Source of the DNA: Ailanthus altissimus
Lineage: Eukaryota > Streptophyta > Magnoliopsida > Sapindales > Simaroubaceae
Reading direction: 5' to 3'
NCBI GenBank assembly: GCA_946807835.1
Contig: OX327686.1
Location: forward strand, 5,890,001-5,954,000
DNA length: 64,000 bases
Shown here: positions 37,846 to 50,803 of the stretch, piece by piece
How positions within the stretch are numbered: the stretch's first letter is position 1
Layout: the number at the start of each line of letters is the position of its first letter
Notes under the pieces: generated by a model
What the model was told of the DNA's origin: nothing
The model's database searches: none
The model's input: only the letters and a program-made list of their open reading frames with translations
Made by a program: the position numbers and the translations under genes

Positions 37846-39388
37846 TGTTAAATTTATAAGGAATCAAGACAATTAATATCTATCATATTTATAATAATTA
37901 TTTATATTTTAAATTAATATATTATATTTTATTTCGTTATTTAGATTAACCTTTAACTTATACAAAATTTTATTATGTAACAGTTTCAACATAACGTAAT
38001 ACAACAACAATATAATTTTTATAATATTTTTGCTGTTTTTATCTTTTTTAATATGGTATCAGAACTTGTTAGGATTCTTTTTTATGACCTCTTTTTTATT
38101 TCTCAATTTTCTAAAATTTCATCAGATAAATTTTGTCAATTACTTTACATGCTGTCAATTACTATTTACTCATTGGTGATCACATTTTCAGCATGTGATT
38201 ATACACCGCACTTCCCTGAAGATTTAACACATTTTGACCGTCACAATCCCATTGAAAACACTTTAATCTGAGATTAGAATAGTATACACATGTTGGCATA
38301 ATCTTTCTGTATCATTCGTTGCCATATCAGATTATGGCCATTTTTCAGCTCTGTGATCAACACTGCCTAGTCCAGGACATTTAGAAGTAGTCGACCATTT
38401 GAACGCCACCGAAATCACGCCGATTAGAAACTAGAATAGTCCTTAAATACTGCTTAATTGTTCTACTGTTTGTCGCCGTCCGTCCCAAATTCTGGCTGTT
38501 TTCCAGTGAGTGAAGATGCAAAGCCCAGTCCATTTGCATTTAGAATTGACCTGCAATTTGAATTGTACCAAAATTATGTTGATTCAAGAAAGGATACACT
38601 CTCACCCACTGATCAACTTCCTTATCGTCCTTCGCTGTTCGTCTCAGATCCCAATTATTTTTCGGTGACTGACCTCTCACCTCAGGCACTATTGATTTCT
38701 TGTTATTGGATCTATTAATTTGTGGTCTTTTTTTTCTAGTCCAGCCCTCCGATTTGCAATAAGGGTCTCTTTGCAAACTTTTCAAATTTTTATAGACAAT
38801 TTATAATTTATAAAAGTCTTTGGGTCATTTTATAATTTTTAAAATTTTTGGGTCTTTTTATAATTTTTATATAAATTAGTGGGTGAAACTCTCAACGCAC
38901 TTGTACTCACAACGATTGATTTTCTATTTTTCTATTAACACATTTGCACTCGCAATGGTTGATCTTTACAACGCACTTATCACTCTAACAACATTGTCAC
39001 CCGCCAACAATATTATCACTCTTCGAAAATATTGTCTCTCTTTCACAATGGTTGTACTCTTGTCGACAATAGTTGCCCCTTTCCAATAATGGTTACCTCC
39101 TCCAATAGTGGTTGTTTCTCACACTCACAATTATTTTTCTTTTTAAACTCAAACTTCTATCATATTGAGTTTAAGAGAAGATGTTAAAGATATAAAAAAT
39201 TAAGATAATTAATCCCTACCATATTTATAATTATCATATATATTTTGAATTAATATGTTATATTTTATTTTCTTATTTAGGTTAACCTTCAACTTATATA
39301 AAGACTCGTCATGTAACATTTTTGACATAATGAAATACAACAACAATGTAATCTTTATAGTATTTTTATTGCCTTTAGCTTTTTAATA
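37846..39388 (+). mobile_element. 1.54-kb LTR retroelement lacking reverse transcriptase (TRIM/LARD-like)
   Basis: Two direct repeats, 37846-38053 (208 bp) and 39182-39388 (207 bp), both begin TGTTAAA and end TTTAATA. The whole is flanked by an exact 5-bp duplication ATCTT (37841-37845 and 39389-39393). Directly after the left LTR, 38054-38065 reads TGGTATCAGAAC, the copia-type primer-binding site for initiator tRNA-Met. A purine tract AAGAGAAGA (39173-39181) precedes the right LTR. The 1,128-bp interior has no gag, integrase or reverse transcriptase motif; the 86-residue frame at 38458-38718 matches nothing I know. It is thus a non-autonomous element, larger than most TRIMs, or an internal deletion derivative of a copia element. 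The LTRs differ at many positions, so the insertion is old. Confidence 0.85.
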
Positions 39389-42300
39389 ATCTTAATTTTG
39401 GACATTAATTAGGGTGAATTAACATTCCTTTCTAAGCTATGTTTCATCTAAACTTTTAAGGATCTTTTGACACGTGTCTTATATTATGCATGGGTGGTCA
39501 AGGTCTATTCTTTTACTCTTTTTCTTTTTAACAATTGTCAATCTTCACCAATCACATGCTAGTAAAATGTTAAGTGAAAATTTAGCTTAAGAGAGGATCT
39601 GATCCAATTTAGTCCCATAAAACCAGTTTGTTAAGATCATTTGTATGAAAGGGGTCAGCTTTGATTTGTATGATACGGGCGATCTTTGATCACTATATTA
39701 CAACAAAACCAAACTCATAACTCACCTTTACCTGAACTATAATTGAAATTCATTTGTGGAATCAACGAAGAATATATGAAAAAAAAAATATTATATGCAA
39801 ATATTAAGAAATAATCTTGATCTTAATTTTGAAAGGTGAATATCCATAGCATTTTCCTATTAGTTAAATATTGATATACTGATACCATATTGGTTGCATA
39901 TAATATATAGTTATGAAGTATGGAGGGTTGGGTGTAGAGAAATACTAAATTTTAAAGCTTGGTTGTGAATGTAGCAATAAAAAGGATTAATAAGTGTCAA
40001 CAGTATATTACATTAAGTTTTCTTTTAATAATAAGGAATAAAAGCTAAAACTCTCATTAATTTTAGTATAAGTAAGATTCAGACTTTAGTATTTTTATAT
40101 CTTCTTTATCAACTAAATTAATGGACACGGACATATATTAGATTGATTAATCCAAAGTAAGAGCATATTACTTAGATCAATAATTATGTTTAAAAAGAAA
40201 AAGGAGCAGACGGAATGATATTGTAAACACAATGCGTGGGTTCCAAGAATAGCATCTACGCACTTAAAAGGTAGATTCAAAGGGTCATTTACCCCAAGTT
40301 CTTAAAGAAATGAAAGGAGCCAAAAGATAATTTGGCAAAGTAAAGATTGCCCCATTGAGATTTGAAAGTATTTGGAAAGCAATTCAAATGTTAAAGCTTG
40401 AGAGCGCACCGAGGATTTATGACTGAATAAAGTTATATTTCATCACCATGTCCTTTATATATCATCAGTAGAAACTTAAGTAATACTAAATATTAATCTA
40501 GAACATCATGTATTTTTTTTTCTGCTAATTTTCCTGGAAGCAAGTTTATTATTATTTATGTAATTATATTATTCAAAAGGTTTTTCTTTGCTCCCTTTCA
40601 TGGAAAAAAGTGCAAAATTGAGATGAATTTCGAGAAATTAATAAATATTATAACCCCATATCGTGTGTATCCAATTTGAAGATCAGTATTGTGATTTGCT
40701 TTGCACACGCAGTTGCATGCGTATAAACTTTTTTACGTTAAACATATAAAATGTAAATCTTCTCGGTCAAAAGAGGAGTAAAGATAACATCCACCCAACC
40801 CAACACAGGGTCTCAGTAGTTGAACATTTACAAAATGATTACTTTTACACTACTCAAAGTCATAGATATCGTCTAGCCTCACATTTTCATGCTTATAACT
40901 CTTTTAATGTCATAGAGTACTCTTGTCCTTTACGTATTTTCATGATTCAAAACCTCCTTATGATATCAATTTTTTTTTAAGTCTACATATATAACTAAAT
41001 AAACAAACAACAGTTTCAAATTCAACATGAAAATCATACATTTTGGTCTGGGATCCTGCTAATAAAACGTGTTACAGCTTCTCATGATTGAAATCTTTAG
41101 TTTATATGAAATTTCTTACTGAAAGCGGTATTCGGGCATTACGAAGTAATTTTGCTACCAATTTAATCCTAGTATAACAAGTTTCCAACTCCAAATTTAA
41201 CCGACCTTTTTTTTTGAAAAATAAATAAATAAATTTTTGTTTCAAATGTGAAGGTTGTAAACCTAATATAAAGTATTTTGCATAGTATCTTATATAATAG
41301 TTGCCTATGTACCATGCTTAGAAGTTAAAAAGAATATAGATTCTATACTTTAACTTTTTAAGTATAGGTTAGTATCGGTGAGTTTGGGGCTTATTAGAGA
41401 GAAGTTTAAAATTTTGATGTTCAACTCAAAAGATTAACTTATTAGGTAGAATGACTCTCCTTCTTATAAACTCAAGCATTTATATATTTTTTAATCAATG
41501 TTAAAGAATTAACTTAATAATTTTTTATTGAACGAAATTTCTACCGATAAGAGGATGACATCAGCTTTTTTATTCAATGGTGAGTCCTTTTATATTCCGA
41601 CTATTAGGATGTGGTTCAAATATTACTTATTAGAGGCCTTAGGCTTAAGATGTCCAACTCATAAGACTAATCTACTGAGTAGAGTAACATTCTTCTATAT
41701 AAACTTAAGAATTTACCTTTAATGTGAAAAAATTAATTCACTTAATAATTACAATCTCAATTTTAATGCTATGTAGTAATAATAATAATAAGAACAAGAA
41801 TACCCTCTACAAAGATGTTTTTAAAAACTTGTGTAATGATGATAACTTTGAATTTATTATTATTTTTAAAAAATTTCGGGTCGCGGCTTTAGTTGATAAA
41901 GAGAATGTGGTGCTCAAATCATTGGGGCATAATATTTCAAAGTTAAAAAGGGGAGGGAATGAATTGGATTTCTCTACTTGGAAGAAAGGTATCCCCTTTA
42001 TGGATTAATTGATGAAGGATTGCTCAATTTCTTTGCAAAATGATGAATGCGACATCTTTAGCAGTCAAATGATTTGGTATGCGTTTTCCCAAACAAATTT
42101 TCAAAAAAGTAGGAAAAGGATCATTTATTAGCTACAGATGTTTTGGACATTTTGGCCCACTTGGTAAGCGTCAGATTGTTTTGTTTCTATTAACTTTCAA
42201 CTAAAGCTTCATTATCTTTCTTTTTCCTTTTTGGGTTTCTCCATTCACAGCTAAATCACATATCAATTTAATTATCTTTGATAGAATTTCATTTAGGAAA

Positions 42301-42600
42301 ATGTTGACCGGTAGTCCCGATTTTAAAGTTATATTTTTTTATAACCACAAAATTAAAATGTAATCTTTAATAGTTATAATGTATAAATTTAAACTATTTT
42401 ACCTTCTAAGCATATTTTGTCTCTCTCCTATAATAGGTTGTTTAAAATTTTTCTCCAAAAATAATACAAAATACACTTTAAAAAATTTGAACAAGAACAA
42501 ATAGATTAAGTATTTGAACACTGATGTTTTTAAGATTGAAAGCTAAAAATATTAGTTAAAAAGTAAAAATTCAAAAAATAAACAAAAAGAATAAAATTGA
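39389..42600. other. AT-rich spacer with one diverged direct repeat
   Basis: No gene is supported. Segments 41418-41490 and 41648-41720 are diverged direct copies of each other (both run aactcaaaagattaact-like, then gtagagtaacattctt-like, then ataaactcaagaattta-like). They are probably remains of a dispersed repeat. The 94-residue frame at 41724-42008 has no recognisable domain. Confidence 0.5.
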
Positions 42601-43189
42601 TGATAAAGAAGAAGACAAAACTTAGAATTCCACATGCCTCGCATGAGAGGCACGGGAAGGGGCTACGTGGCTAAGGAATGGTGAGCAACTGGGTCGTGAG
42701 CTTAGCTGTGCAGCGGGAGGAATCATGCATGATTGGGTTCTACGCCCAACAATGTGGCGTGAGGAATGGTGCATAGGACCTCCTTGCGCTTCACACGAGA
42801 TGCGTGAAATTATGGGCTTTGTATTCTTTTTCGTCTTTGATTTCATTCTTTTTCTCTAATTTATTGTATTTTTTGCCGACACATTTTATTTCTTCTCAAT
42901 TTTATCATAATACATTATAATATATTTTCATACTTATTTTTTTAAAAAATTAAACGCAAAAAAAATTTAAAATACATTGTTAACTCTCATTATATATACA
43001 AAACAATAACAAATATAAAAAATAATCATATAAATTATAACTTTTTGTAGATGATTCACAAATTTATTTGTTCTGAGTATTTTTTTTGATCTTTTTGAAC
43101 TATAACAACTATTTTTTTTTAGTTAATTTTGAAAGTTTTTTGAGTTATGTTATTAACAAAGGTAATTTCATCCATTTATTATTTTCTTG
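42600..43189. other. GC-richer repeat scrap followed by AT-rich DNA
   Basis: About 200 bases (42630-42830) are markedly richer in GC than the surroundings and carry a small hairpin (GCCTC...GAGGC at 42636-42651) and repeated 'gtggc/gaggaatggtg' words. The base composition and hairpin suggest a piece of an LTR or other transposon. The minus-strand frame at 42622-42846 is a by-product of that composition. Confidence 0.4.
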
Positions 43190-45602
43190 GTTAATAAAAG
43201 TTAGCTTGTATTGATGAGACTCTTATTGCATTGATCCTAAATGTGATGAGCATAAATATTTGTCGGATTTCAGACCAATAAGTCTTTGCAACGTCGTTTA
43301 TAAAATTATTTCCAAGGTGATTGCAAATAGGATTAGAAGGGTACTGGAAGATATTATTTAGTGCTTTTATCCTTAAACGGATAATCACAGACAATGTCAT
43401 TATTGGGTTTGAAGTTTAAATGCCCTTAAAAATCAAAGGAAAGCGAAGGAAGGATATATGGTATTAAAATTAGATATCTCCAAAGCTTATGACGTGATTG
43501 AATGGGGATTTCTGGAAGCCATATTGAGAAAAAAAGGCTTTTCTGCAATTTGGTGTGATAGAATTATGAGTTGTGTTTCCTCAGTTACATATTCCATTCT
43601 TATTAATGGGGTGCCATGCATGTCCGTAGCTCCGTCTCGAGGGCTTCGCCAGGGTGACCTTTTACCCCCGCATCTATTTGTTATTTGTGCTGAGGGACTT
43701 TCTTCTTTGATTAGCGCTGCAGAACGAAGGAAAGATTTGGTGGGTTTGAAGTGTGAAAAAGAGGGTCTCATGATTTCTCATCTCTTTTTTACTAATGGTA
43801 GTCTTATTTTCTCTAAAGTGTCTTTATCCAATAGTGCTACAATAAAATGTCTCCTCCATGAGTATGAAATGGCTTCGAGGCAGAAAGTAAATATGGAGAA
43901 GTCGACGGTATGCTTTAGCAGGGCTGTATCTTACATGGTTTGCTAGAAGGTTACTCAAGACCTGGGAAATAAAGATAATAAAAAAATTCATTGGTGTTAA
44001 TGGAATGTCTTATGTCGAAATAAAAAAGCTGGGGGTCTAAGTTTCTGAGACCTATTTTCTTTCAATAAAGCAATGCTCGCGAAACAGGGATGGAGAATCA
44101 TAACTTGCCCAGATTCCCTTATGGCGTGAGTCATGAAGGGTTTTTACTTCTCACAGTCTTCTTTTTTGTAGGCAAAGAGTATGGGGAAGTCATCTAACAT
44201 TTGGAAGAGTTTCATATGGGGTCGAGAAATAATCTTAAAGTGCTTGAGATGGAAAATTGCTAATGGTAATGATGTGTTGGTTTACCATGACCAATGGCTA
44301 CCTCGCCCTCTTTCATTTAAACCATTACTTCCCCACAAGCTTAATGAGCACACAAAGGTAGTTGAACTCATTACAGTTTCGGGGTGCTAGGATATCAATT
44401 GAATACAAAATCATTTTTCAAAGGAGGACCAAAAAAGGCCATTTTCAGCATTCCAATCCAATAGTGCCACAGACATCTTAAAGATAGCCTACTTTGGCAT
44501 TTCGACAGATTGGAAAAATACATAGTTAAGAGCGGGTACTGGCTATGCAAGCAGTCACAGGGTGTGCCAAGCTCTAGTAATAAATTTGAAGTTGTTTCTT
44601 GGTGGACAAAATTGTGGCAGCTCCATATCCCTCATAAGGTGAATTTGTTTGTCTGGAGAGCTTCTAACAATTGGCTTCCATCCTTGTCAAGTCTTAAAAG
44701 GCGTCATATTCCTGTGGACCAACAATGTCCTAGGTATGGTGTGGGGGCGGAGAGTATTATTCACTCACTTTGGCTGTGTCCATCTTTGAAGGATCTCTGA
44801 AATAGTTGCAGCTTCATGACACAGGTCTTCTGCTCCCATCAAATATCAACCTGTGAATTTTTTATTCTGGCAATACAGCAGCTGTCGTTGGATGAATTAG
44901 AGTTATTTTGCATTGTATTGTGGAGGAGTTGGTATGTAGGTAACAAGGTTTTAATGAATGGTGGACACATCTCGGTGCATGGAGTGTTGGGGATGGGCTA
45001 AGGACTTCCTTGCTGATTATAAGTCTTCAAATCAAGTCCTTAGGCCTGTAATAGATAGAACAGCTGTGCGATGATGTCCCTCTGATCCAGGTTTTTTCAA
45101 GCTTAACATGGATGCTTCTCTGAATTTGGCGGAGAATAAAATGGGGCTTAGTTTTGTGGTTAGAGATCATCATGGCAGTGTGCTACTATTAGGTCAGAGC
45201 GGGTTAAGGGTCTGTATTCTCCTTAGGTGGCTGAGGCAGTGGCTATGCTTAAGGGCCTTCATCTTCTCTCGTAGTTGCAGGTTGAATATCTGCTTGTAGA
45301 ATCAGATACTTCCGCGCTTGTTAATGATCTATTATCTAGGATGGATGATCGATCTGAGGCGGGGGTCATTGTCAATGAAATCCTAAGGTTTCAGGTGTCT
45401 TTTCAAATATTCAAAATCCTTTTTGCTCTCAGGGAAGCAAATAGGTTGGCTCATGAGCTTGCTAAGCTTGGTGCTTTTTCTTCAGATGTTGGTATTTGTC
45501 TAAATTCAGTGCCATGCTCTCTAGACTATATTGTATTGGAGGAGTCTTCTCCTTGTTCTTTCAGTTCTTAATATAAAGTTGTTTTACTCAAAAAAAAAAA
45601 AA
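43190..45602 (+). mobile_element. 5'-truncated LINE (L1-type non-LTR retrotransposon) with poly(A) tail
   Basis: Reverse transcriptase pieces start near 43190, with SDFRPISLCNVVYKIISKVI at about 43265-43325. They continue in the open frame 43458-43946 with LDISKAYD, GLRQGD and SSLI motifs. The catalytic FADD box is altered to FTNG, so the enzyme is dead. The downstream zinc-binding region follows (44510-44800, with WWTKLWQLHIPHKVNLFVWRA). A plant LINE-type RNase H domain comes next (45108-45571, with MDASLN, VESDT and REANRLAHELAKLG). A run of 13 A residues at about 45590-45602 ends the element. The frame is broken by several stops and shifts, and no ORF1 or endonuclease is present. A target-site duplication could not be fixed. 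Confidence 0.88.
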
Positions 45603-46763
45603 GATTAACTAAATAGTTTTTTACTGTAAAAGATTATGGCTTTTTTAAGGGAGCTATTAGTGAATAATTTTCTTTTATTTATTGGAGTTATTAATCTCAT
45701 ATGGTGAATTTATACAAGATTATATTCATCTCCATATGGTGAATTTATATAAGATTATATTCAAATTCTATTTTATTTACATACTTAATGTGTTAATAGT
45801 TGAGGTTAAGGCAATAAAGCCACTTACATTTCTTAAGTTATTAATAGCACTATTTCTTCCGTTAAAAGGAAAAAGAACGACCTGCACAGGTCGTATGATT
45901 CAAGCTAGCAAATTAAATGGACCCTTTCATGATTTACTTCAGAGCATACATTTGGGCGTAGCCTAACAGCAATCATAATAAAAGTTCTAGTAAGCTTAAG
46001 CTTTGTAATGGCAAAATGCCCTTTACTTCGACGACATTTTAACACCATGTGGCGGCTATTGCCAATTGGATCGCTTATTGAGGAAATCAAAGCAACGTTT
46101 TCCCAAAGCAAATATTTATAAGTTTAGGGGGCTACTCTTAGAATATACAATTAACTAGGTTGCCCGTAATCTAAGATTTGCTTCGAAAACTTTGGAGCCC
46201 TCACCCTCAATCTTGCTCTAGGAAGCTCAACTAACACTTTAATCTTATTTCAATAACACTTGGGTCTCATACTGATCTTAATTTTTGCTAACCTTTACAA
46301 AATATAGACAGAATTATTACATTCAATTACTAAGACTTTGTTTTCTTTTTCCTTTTTCAGCATTAAACAACTATTTTTATTAACTGCTCTCTTTTTTTTT
46401 TTCTCTTTCTCGCCACCCTTGAAACGAGTGCAGCTCCATGTTCACATAATCTCATAAAAAGCTTAAAAAGCAAAAATAAAAAATAAAAAATAAAAAATCC
46501 AACTTAGCTTTTAATAATCACGCATTGCATCAAGAAAAAACTTCCCGAGTTAACTTTTGAACCAACAAAGTTTTGGAAGGAACTACCAAAAGAAATTTCT
46601 TGCATCAATTAATTATTAAAGTAATTCGTGAAGGAATTAAAATTGATCTGCCCGCAAGAAAACTGATCTATATTCGTTGGAGCTATTCGCTACAGTGAAA
46701 AGTTGCATTGTTTATGTTTTTTCAAAATCTTTTTAAAATGGGTTTTTTGTTTGTTAGGAAGAG
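45603..46763. other. spacer between LINE and copia element
   Basis: No gene is seen. The stretch contains a 31-bp tandem duplication (45698-45728 and 45733-45763, one mismatch). It also has an 18-bp interrupted palindrome (45877-45894, arms ACGACCTG and CAGGTCGT). Confidence 0.5.
45698..45763. repeat. two-copy tandem repeat, 35-bp period
   Basis: The copies at 45698-45728 and 45733-45763 start catatggtgaatttata and differ at one base. A 4-base linker separates them. Confidence 0.85.
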
Positions 46764-46768
46764 CTATT

Positions 46769-47327
46769 TGTTGCGCTAAGAAGCGTTCAAACAACAATTA
46801 GCATTATTATCAATTGTTATGCGGACAATCAATAATGCTAGTCATACCACAACGAGGCAACTAAACATCCAACAATATGCAAAAAAGGAAAGAACACCAA
46901 GTTTAACGAGGTTCGGTAATGTTACCTACGTCCTCAGGCGCCGCTAGAACAAATCCACTATCTTCAAGAGAAGTTACAAAGTTTTTAGGCCACAATATAA
47001 AATCCCTAACTATTGGGTCAAACTGTAAATACCCAAGTAGTAGGGCCAATACTGTAATTACCCAAACAATAGGGTACTACTACAAATGCTCAAAAATAAA
47101 GGGAAAATTTGAATTCTTACAACTTTCAAAGGCTTAAATGTAAAACCCTTGAACTATGAGGTTCTCATAAAGAGATCTTACAAATAGAGGGGGAGAAGAG
47201 AAATATTCCAAAAGATACATAATCTCAAAGGAGGGCATTGCCTTATATAGGCCTATCAAAACACCTCCATACCATCTCCCACCAATGTGGGATTGGCTCA
47301 ATTTGGCATATAAGCCAATTTTCAACA
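46769..47327 (-). repeat. 3' LTR of the copia element
   Basis: It is the same length as the 5' LTR and about 96% identical by hand count. On the minus strand a TATA motif (TATATAAGG) lies at about 47249-47242. The adjoining bases at 47328-47342 form the polypurine tract used to prime the plus strand. Confidence 0.95.
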
Positions 47328-47429
47328 AATCTCCACCTTGGCGAATATACCAATCCTCCACAAAGCTTCATTTTTCCAAAAATTCTCTATCCAAAAGCAG
47401 CGCCTCCAAATTTGCGCCCAACGGCGCTA

Positions 47430-48863
47430 TCAAACTCGAACTATATTGATCAAGTCCAAATAATGATTGAACTTGATCGCTGTCACCACTTTAGTCAACA
47501 TATCTGCAGGATTCTCGGCAGTCCCAATCTTCTGAAGTAAGATTCTTCCTTCACTAATGATCTCCCGCACAAAATGATACCGAACATCAATATGCTTCGT
47601 TTGAACATGGTATACTGAATTCTTCGCTAAATGAATAGCACTTTGACTGTCAGAATAAACATGAATTTTCTTTTGACCAATTCCCAACTCATCCAGCAAT
47701 CCCTGTAACCAAATAGCTTCCTTCACAGCCTCTGTAACTGCCATGTACTCTGCCTCTGTAGTAGACAAAGCAACTGTAGACTGTAAAGTAGACTTCCAAC
47801 TCACAGGTGCTCTCGCAAGAGTAAACACATAACCAGTTGTTGACCGACGTTTATCCAAGTCACCAGCATAATCAGAATCAACATAACCGACAAGACATTG
47901 ATCACATGTATCATCTCTCTCAAATACTAAACCAATATCTACGGTCTTCAGTAAATACCGTAGAATCCATTTCACAGCTTGCCAATGTCCTTTACCAGGA
48001 TCATGCATGTATCTGCTCACTACTCCAACTGCATGTGAAATATCAGGTCTCGTACACACCATAGCATACATTAGGCTACCAACTGCATTAGCATATGGAA
48101 CTCGAGACATATACTTTCGTTCCTCATCTAAACTAGGAGATAAAGATGCACTGATCTTCATATGAGCAGCAAGTGGGGTACTTACAGGTTTTGATTCCTC
48201 TGAAATGCCAAAACGCTGTAATACCTTCTTCAGATATTGCTTCTGAGTCAAACAAATTTTGCCTCTTTCTCTGTCCCTGCTAATTTCCATGCCTAGTATC
48301 TTTCTAGCTTCACCCAAATCTTTCATCTCAAACTCTCTGTTCAATTGAATCTTTAATTTTTCAATTTCTTCGACATTCGTTGAAGCTATCAACATGTCAT
48401 CGACATACAAGAGTAGATAAATGAAAGAACCATCATGTAGCCTATGAAAATACACACAATGGTCAAATTTGCTTCTTGTGTACCTCTGACCCATCATAAA
48501 CCGATCAAATCGCTTATACCACTGTCTCGGTGATTGTTTCAAACCATAAAGCAATCTTTTCAGTTTGCAAACCAATTTTTCCTTACCAGCAACTTTGAAT
48601 CCCTTTGGCTGAGTCATATAGATTTCCTCTTCCAAGTCACCATGTAAAAATGCAGTTTTTACATCAAGTTGAACTAGTTCCATATTTAACTGAGCTACTA
48701 AGGCCAATAAAATTCTAATGGAAGAATGTTTCACAACTGGAGAAAATACCTCATTGTAGTCAATTCCTTCCCTTTGTGCATAGCCTTTAGCCACCAACCT
48801 TGCCTTGTAGCGAACATCTTTCTTATCAGGAATCTTTCTTTCAATATACTCATTTGCACCCAA
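47430..48863 (-). pseudogene. reverse transcriptase-RNase H part of the copia polyprotein (open frame)
   Basis: This 477-codon frame is the largest uninterrupted part of the element's polyprotein. It begins within the RT domain (RYKARLVAKG, then DVKTAFLHG), has the catalytic YVDD at 48407-48396, and continues through the connection region (GSLMYA, TRPDI). It then enters RNase H (YVDSDYAGD, STTEAEYMA, YSDSQSAI, KHIDVRYHF) to the natural C-terminus. The active-site residues are present. The reading frame upstream is displaced near 48860, so this piece is not joined to integrase, and its apparent ATG is internal to the domain rather than a real start. Confidence 0.92.
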
Positions 48864-50284
48864 TTGCCTTCTTACCCTTTGGTAGTTGAGCTAGCTCCCA
48901 AGTTTCATTCTTCTGAAGAGACTGCATCTCTTCCTTCATAGCGGTCTTCCACTGATCAACTTCAGAATAGCTGACTGCCTCTCTATAAGTGGAAGGAACA
49001 TCATCATCTACAACTGGAAGTGCGTAGGCCACCATATCAACAAATTCAACAGGTCTCCAAATCTCACGTCTTGGCCTATTTACTGCAATAGTTTCTTGTT
49101 GCTATTGAGGTTCATGAGTAGAACCTTCTCCATCATCTCCCAAAATCACCTCTGTCATGGGAGTACCATTATCTGTCTCTACAGATCTAACCGGGTTCAA
49201 TGTAGTTGTTTCCAACTCCACTTGCTGCTGAGTACGCTCCACCTGTTGCAGAGTACTATTCACTGTTGTCTGGTTTTCTGATTTCTTCAACATAGAAGAC
49301 TCATCAAATGTTACATCTTTACTTGATACAATCTTCCTCGAACTCGAACACCAAAGACGATATCCTTTCACACCTGAAGAAAATCTCAAGAAAATTACTT
49401 TCTTGGCTCTGGAATCTAGCTTCGATTCTTTCATATGATAATATGCAATAGAACCAAATACATGTAAAGAATCATAATCAGAAACAGGTTTTCCAGACCA
49501 AACCTCCAATGGAGTTCTATCACCAATAGCAGCTGAAGTAGACGATTAATGAGATGACACGCATAAATCACAGTCTCAGCCCAAAACTCTTTACCCAATC
49601 TCGCATTAGACAACATACACCGAATGTTCTCCAACAATGTCTGGTTCATGCGTTCTGCCACCCCATTCTGCTACGGTGTACCTCTCACAGTAAAATGACG
49701 TACAATACCCTCATCTTGACACAACTTCAAGAACTGATCACTGCAATACTCACCACCATTGTTTGTTCTGAGTTGCCTGATTTTCCTGCCTGTTTGTGTC
49801 TCAACCATTTTTTCCATTTAAGGAAAGCACTAAGTACATCATCTTTAGATTTCAAAATGTACACCCAAGTTTTTCTGGAAAAGTCATCAACAAAAGTAAC
49901 ATAGTAGCACAAACCTCCCATAGATGTAGTCTGAGAAGGTCCCCATACATCTGAGTGAACATAATCAAGAATACCTTCAGTATTATGAATAGTTGTGCCA
50001 AACTTCACTCTCTTCTGCTTTCCCAGAACACAATGCTCACAAAATTCTAGCTAGCAAGTCTTCGCACCTTTCAATAAGCCTCTTTTCACTAAACTGAATA
50101 AGGTTTTCTCACCTGCATGTCCCAACCGCATATGCCATAATCTAGTGATCTCTGAATCTGCATCATTATCAGAAACCATAGCCGCTGATCCAATCACTGT
50201 ACTACCATTGTAGTAATACAAGTTGTTCCTCCTGGTGCCTTTCAATGTCACAAGAGCGCCTGAAGTGACCTTCAGAATTCCATC
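48850..50284 (-). pseudogene. integrase region of the copia polyprotein, broken
   Basis: The zinc-binding H-H-C-C part (HMRLGHAGEK, then CEHCVLGKQKR) and the catalytic core (HSDVWGPS, FVDDFSRKTWVY) are clear. So are the downstream AERMNQTLLENIRCML and the region before reverse transcriptase. Breaks seen on the minus strand are stops at 50053-50051 (TAG), 49673-49671 (TAG) and 49104-49102 (TAG). Frame shifts lie near 49813-49808 (in an A run) and near 49535, and again close to 48860. The protein therefore cannot be made in one piece. Confidence 0.88.
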
Positions 50285-50803
50285 TCATATAGATACAATA
50301 CAGCCTTTAGATTCTAAGGCTCCCAAAGAGATGAGATTCTTCCTCAACTTCGGTATACACCGAACTTCTGTCAGAACTTTAGTTGATCCATCATCATTTT
50401 TCAACCGGATTGAACCTATCCCAGTAGTATGACAACTATCATTATTGCCCATATACACAACTCTACCATTAAGCTCTTCAAAATTAAAGAACCATTCCCG
50501 ATGTGGACACATATGATAAGTACAACCCGAATCCATAATCCATTCGTCAAAACGAGACGTGGATGAATGACCACTTAAACAAAAATCTGACAAACTATCA
50601 TCGCTTACGCTCTCAACAACACATGCATCAGAAATAGGTATATCTTTTTCTTTCTTTTTCAACTTTGGACAATCTTTCTTCCAATGCCCTTTCTCCCGAC
50701 AAAAGGCACACTCAACTTTTCCTACTCTACCCCTCGACTTAGATTTTCCCATTTTTCCCGGTTTTCTACTCTGGCTACGCCCTCTCACTGTCAATGCTTC
50801 TAC
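50285..50803 (-). pseudogene. CCHC knuckle and protease region of the copia polyprotein
   Basis: The nucleocapsid zinc knuckle C-x2-C-x4-H-x4-C (CAFCREKGHWKKDC) is at 50710-50669. The aspartic protease motif with D-S-G (WIMDSGCTYHM) is near 50545-50520. The frame is in phase with gag across a TAA at 50806-50804 and ends at a TGA at 50287-50285, beyond which integrase continues. Confidence 0.88.

Noticed and set aside
38458..38718. 86-codon frame in the RT-less LTR element as a possible gag
   Set aside because: No gag, zinc knuckle or UBN2 motif could be found in it.
42622..42846. 74-codon minus-strand frame in a GC-rich patch
   Set aside because: Ser/Arg/His/Pro-rich by composition; patch looks like repeat DNA.
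41430..45612. 'aaaagattaact' at 41430 and after the LINE poly(A) as a target-site duplication
   Set aside because: The left copy lies inside a diverged direct repeat and 1.7 kb before any LINE sequence, and the match includes poly(A) bases.
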